A stretch of 64,000 bases of DNA from Falsihalocynthiibacter arcticus (lineage in GTDB: Bacteria; Pseudomonadota; Alphaproteobacteria; Rhodobacterales; Rhodobacteraceae), in contig NZ_CP014327.1 of the NCBI RefSeq assembly GCF_000812665.2, positions 124,001 through 188,000 on the forward strand, written 5' to 3'. Shown piece by piece: positions 60,988 to 64,000 of the stretch. The translations under genes were made by a program, and so were the position numbers. The first letter of the stretch is position 1; every line of letters starts with the position of its first letter. The notes beneath the pieces are model-generated. The model was not told the DNA's origin. It was given only the letters and a program-made list of their open reading frames with translations, and did no database searches.

Positions 60988-62208
60988 TTACCGAATTATC
61001 TGGGTTGCACCGCTAAGGTCTAGCCCAGGGAAAACGTGTTTTTCAAGCGTTTCGACGTTTGTTCCAAACATTCCCCGAATAGCCATCGCCGCATAAGCAC
61101 GCACATCTTGCGTCGGATTCAAATCACGCCCTTGGTATAAATCTTGTTCCCGCAAACCCGGCCAATCCCCGTACACTTGCTTACCTTTCAGGGCACCACC
61201 CACCAGAATGGACAAACCTCCGGTGCCGTGGTCCGTTCCCTTGGTCCCGTTTTCGCGGGCAGTTCTCCCAAATTCTGTCATTGCGACAATCGTCGTCTTT
61301 TCCCAAATGGGTCCTAAATCATTCTTTAACCGCAAAATAACATCCGACAGATTTCTAAGCGCGCGCTTCAGAGCGCTTCTTTGATTGCGGTGCGTATCCC
61401 ACCCATTGATCGAAAAGGACGCGATCCGCGTTTCCTCTAGCAAACGTGCGGCCGCAAACGCGGCAATGTTCTCATATCCACTTAGGTCGCGCGCTTCCTT
61501 CGCCACCATCTGCATGGCTTCCAAAGGGTCTAGGCTTTCGGATATCGCCGCCATAGGCGAAGTCAACGCGATCGCTTCGGCCAAATTATTGCGAAACAAC
61601 GGGTCGTTTTGATAAGAGATTTCCAACAATCGTTTCGCCTGCTCGGTCAAATCCAATCGAGTATCAGGTGCCCAATTCGAAATTTCGGCCTCCCCTTTGG
61701 CCAAAAGCATTTCATAGCGTCCAACAGTAAAAGCCGTTTGAGCGTGTGATTTTGGCATGTGTTGAAGCAGGCGGTTGAGCCAGCCATCGCGAAACATTTG
61801 GCCATCAGAATTCACCATCCCTGCTTCCAAAATATCCTGCCCGTCAAAATGGCTTCGCTTATCTCGGTAAGGTGTGGAAACAGCATGTGCGAAACCGAGT
61901 TCTCCTGCCTCCCATAAAGGGTGCAGCGCCAAGAGGTCGGGATGCATGAAAAACATACCGCCTAACGGGATCGCCGAGCTGGGTTGCGGCAATAGAGACG
62001 GACGAAGGGTAGAATACTCTTTATTTTCAAAAGGACCGACCACATCCAGACCGTCCAGACCGCCTCTCAAAATAATGACAACCAGCCGATGATCACTCGC
62101 AGTCGAAGCGAGGGAAATTGGCGTAATCAGAGGACTGGCAGCAAGAGAGCATCCCAGAAATGAAGACTGAACCAGAAATTTGCGTCGCGTGAAGTCCTTA
62201 GCTGACAT
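60988..62208 (-). CDS. DUF1501 family protein with Tat signal
   Basis: A 406-residue exported protein. TRRKFLVQSSFLGCSLAASP is a twin-arginine signal. VVIILRGGLDGLDVVGPFEN, PYRDKRSHFDGQDILEAG, MTEFGRTARENGTKGTDHGT and GGLSILVGGALKGKQVYGDW are the alkaline-phosphatase-like blocks of DUF1501 (sulfatase-related). GGAG eight bases upstream sets the start at 62208. It follows the DUF1800 gene by 4 bp; the two families nearly always occur together. Function unknown. Confidence 0.92.
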   Translation of the reverse strand: MSAKDFTRRKFLVQSSFLGCSLAASPLITPISLASTASDHRLVVIILRGGLDGLDVVGPFENKEYSTLRPSLLPQPSSAIPLGGMFFMHPDLLALHPLWEAGELGFAHAVSTPYRDKRSHFDGQDILEAGMVNSDGQMFRDGWLNRLLQHMPKSHAQTAFTVGRYEMLLAKGEAEISNWAPDTRLDLTEQAKRLLEISYQNDPLFRNNLAEAIALTSPMAAISESLDPLEAMQMVAKEARDLSGYENIAAFAAARLLEETRIASFSINGWDTHRNQRSALKRALRNLSDVILRLKNDLGPIWEKTTIVAMTEFGRTARENGTKGTDHGTGGLSILVGGALKGKQVYGDWPGLREQDLYQGRDLNPTQDVRAYAAMAIRGMFGTNVETLEKHVFPGLDLSGATQIIR

Positions 62209-62212
62209 ATTT

Positions 62213-63606
62213 CTATCTCCGCTGAAAGTCAGGCGAGGCAAGGACGAGTCCGATGCCTTCCCATTTGGTTTCGGCAGAATTTGCAACAAATTGTACGGTA
62301 GGCGTGAGTCGGTCACCAAGAGCATTTTGCGCTACTTGAAGTGGAGTAATCTCGCTGTTTGCAAGCGACCCCGCAAATGCCTGAGGTACCATCATCGCCC
62401 ATTGAATGCGTGCCGCCAAACCTTGAGGCGTAAACCATTGTTCGGCATTTTCGGGCCACCCGTCGGGGCCGTTGGGCCGTTCCCAAGGTTGCCCCATAAG
62501 TGAGAGCGGACTTTGAAAAGACAAATTCGTGAGCCTATCGTTTAACCTCGCTATAACCTTCACATCGACATCCAGCGCACGCAACGATGTCGCAACAAAA
62601 TCAAACGGTTGCATTACCTTGGTGAATTTTTTTCCCCACGCTGCGGGATGGGACAACATAGCTTGATAACAAGCGAGCAATTCGCCATCCGACGCCAGAT
62701 AGGCGTCTCGGATATCGCCAACAAGTGCAGGATCGGGGGTATCCGACACGAAATGCACCGCCATTTTTTGCGCAAGATGTGATGCCGTTTCGGGCCGTCG
62801 GGCAAAATCTTCGAGGGCGTGATGAATGGATTTAAGACTTGCGCGAGGCCCGCTGTAGGTTTTCCCAAGAATTTCTTCGGTTCCTGGCTCTGCACGTTGG
62901 GGAACAAATTTCATCCCATCCGCAAAGGTAAAGCGCGTTCCCGCCAAAAGTTCCGCGAATTGCCGCACATCTTTTTGCGAATACCCCCACCGACGCCCAA
63001 TGTATGAAGTTCAAGAATTTCTCGGGCCAAATTCTCGTTAAGCCCCACGTTTTTACTTTTGCGCGACACGTAACTGTTTGGTCCAATAGATTGATTTTGA
63101 TCAAGATAGTGCAACATGAGGGGGTGCAGAGAAGATGCGATCAGGAGATCGGAAAAGCGACCGTTAATATTCGGCCGAATGGCATCCTCAACAAATGGTG
63201 TCACTAAATGTCGGTAGTATCGGTCGTTCCCAACTACGGTGAAGTGATCCGCCCAAAACCGCACCAAACGTTCGCGAAACCCATGTGGGGACGCTATATA
63301 GCGCGCGAGACTCGCATTAAACCAATGAGTGTTAGCGCGCGCCATAGACTTACGCCGCTTGGAAAATTGTGCTTGCGCCTCTTTTTCAAGCTTCGTGCCT
63401 CTGTTTTTCTTTTTGAGTTTGCTGAGCCTTTTCAGATCAAGGATCATGGCTCTTTGGCTCTCAAACGATGCGATGGGAAATTGCTTTGCCAACACATCTG
63501 GCCCAGTAAGTTCAGCAAAAACGGCGTCAAGGGAGTGTGGTGGTACAAACTGAGGGGAAAGTCCGGTGCCAAACCGAATGGCAGCTATTTCTGGATCAAA
63601 GGCCAT
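62213..63606 (-). CDS. DUF1800 family protein, frame broken at a 5-C run
   Basis: About 464 residues after repair. The first frame (AAIRFGTGLSPQFVPPH, FRERLVRFWADHFTVVGNDR, NENLAREILELHTLGVGGG) loses its pattern after the glycines. Adding one G (plus-strand C run 62984-62988) gives YSQKDVRQFAELLAGTRFTF and continues through PRASLKSIHHALEDFARRPE to VLASPDFQRR at 62213. ENLAREILELHTLGV is the DUF1800 hallmark. No signal peptide is apparent, so the location is uncertain. Its DUF1501 partner is 4 bp downstream. Function unknown. Confidence 0.88.
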
Positions 63607-63678
63607 TTTAGGGCATCCCGATTGCGCGATGCCTTAGGATAGCACCAACAATTACCGTGATACCATCCTCTTTGGAAT

Positions 63679-63707
63679 CCTCCGCCTATTCATAGAATAG
63701 CCGGAGG
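63679..63707 (-). terminator. hairpin after aspS
   Basis: CCTCCG and CTATTC on one side pair with GAATAG and CGGAGG on the other, with a single mismatch between the two stems and a 3-base loop, 10 bp past the aspS stop. No T run follows, so it may stabilise the 3' end or terminate weakly. Confidence 0.45.
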
Positions 63708-63716
63708 GTTTCTGAT

Positions 63717-64000
63717 TTAGTCCTGTGGAATAACGCGCAAACCGAGCTCCATAAGCTGTTCACTCATGGGTTCGCTGGGCGCACTCATCATCACATCTTC
63801 GGCACGTTGGTTCATCGGGAACATGATGACCTCACGGATGTTGGCTTCTTCGGCCAGCAACATCACGATACGGTCGATCCCTGCGGCGCAACCACCGTGG
63901 GGAGGTGCGCCATATTTGAATGCATTAACCATTCCGCCAAAGCGTTTGTTAACTTCTTCTGCACCATAACCCGCGATTTCAAACGCTTTGTACATGATCT
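63717..64000 (-). CDS. aspS: aspartyl-tRNA synthetase, C-terminal part (gene starts beyond the window)
   Basis: The frame is open from the window edge to a stop at 63717, giving about 94 residues. [40 protein letters not shown] (class II motif 3, with the ATP-binding GIDR arginine) and [20 protein letters not shown] followed by [12 protein letters not shown] are the end of the bacterial-type AspRS. The start and the anticodon-binding domain lie outside. It is probably the non-discriminating form, given gatCAB, but that cannot be seen here. Confidence 0.93.
   Translation of the reverse strand, partial: IMYKAFEIAGYGAEEVNKRFGGMVNAFKYGAPPHGGCAAGIDRIVMLLAEEANIREVIMFPMNQRAEDVMMSAPSEPMSEQLMELGLRVIPQD

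Noticed and set aside
1-64000. CRISPR arrays, insertion sequences, prophage, integrases, tRNA genes
   Set aside because: No regularly spaced repeats, transposase or integrase-like proteins, or tRNA-like cloverleaf was found on reading both strands. A short or degenerate element could have been missed without a search tool.

Overview
The window is a gene-dense stretch of an alphaproteobacterial chromosome, most likely from the Roseobacter group of the Rhodobacteraceae. The evidence is gene content and order. A propionyl-CoA carboxylase cluster contains DUF6497 and other small proteins and has an ScfR/PccR-type regulator beside it. There is a betA-betB-betI locus divergent from choXWV, methylmalonyl-CoA epimerase sits next to DUF1467, and DUF1127, YdcH/DUF465 and a class A RNase P RNA are present. 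No phage, transposon, CRISPR array, tRNA or rRNA was seen. Base composition and gene spacing look even throughout, so this reads as core and metabolic genome rather than an island.

Layout. 1-4.0 kb: end of polyphosphate kinase, exopolyphosphatase, a small periplasmic protein, an endonuclease/exonuclease/phosphatase (EEP) protein and a TerB-DnaJ protein. 4.0-17.8 kb: propionate assimilation, with a GNAT and a VOC protein, methylmalonyl-CoA mutase, a sulfotransferase-like protein, DUF4174, pccA, four small conserved genes, pccB, an MFS exporter, pccR and coxG. A PccR-type operator lies in front of pccB, and a hairpin-rich 333-bp stretch lies in front of pccA. 17.8-24.9 kb: choline uptake (ChoXWV) and oxidation to glycine betaine (BetA, BetB), with BetI and a palindrome in the shared divergent promoter. 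24.9-34 kb: exporters (EamA, LysE/ArgO with ArgP, SLC13, a second EamA), YebC, a YmdB-type phosphoesterase, 5-formyl-THF cyclo-ligase and MgtE. 34-38 kb: guanine deaminase, a CAP lipoprotein, 8-oxoguanine deaminase and HisN. 38-42.4 kb: regulators, a quinone oxidoreductase, DUF1127, a Bax-inhibitor-1 protein and ribosomal protein L33. 42.4-51.2 kb: a tripartite tricarboxylate transporter locus, with TctDE and an extra binding protein divergent from tctCBA-AtuA-DUF4387-AbrB. 51.2-64 kb: RNase P RNA, a cell-wall amidase, an excalibur-domain lipoprotein, gatA and gatC, a DgkA-type kinase, an M48 protease, methylmalonyl-CoA epimerase, a receiver protein, a DUF1501/DUF1800 pair and the end of aspS.

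The genes work together in clear modules. Propionyl-CoA goes to succinyl-CoA through PccAB, epimerase and mutase, under PccR. Choline goes to betaine under BetI. A two-component system probably controls the TctABC-type uptake operon. Purine deamination is handled by two amidohydrolases.

A major caveat is sequence quality. Five genes (EEP, methylmalonyl-CoA mutase, AtuA, amidase, DUF1800) are broken by six frame breaks. Each one is repaired by adding a single C to a run of 4-7 C on the plus strand, whichever strand the gene is on. This looks like systematic homopolymer under-calling, not biological decay. These genes are annotated as full-length CDS with the break noted.
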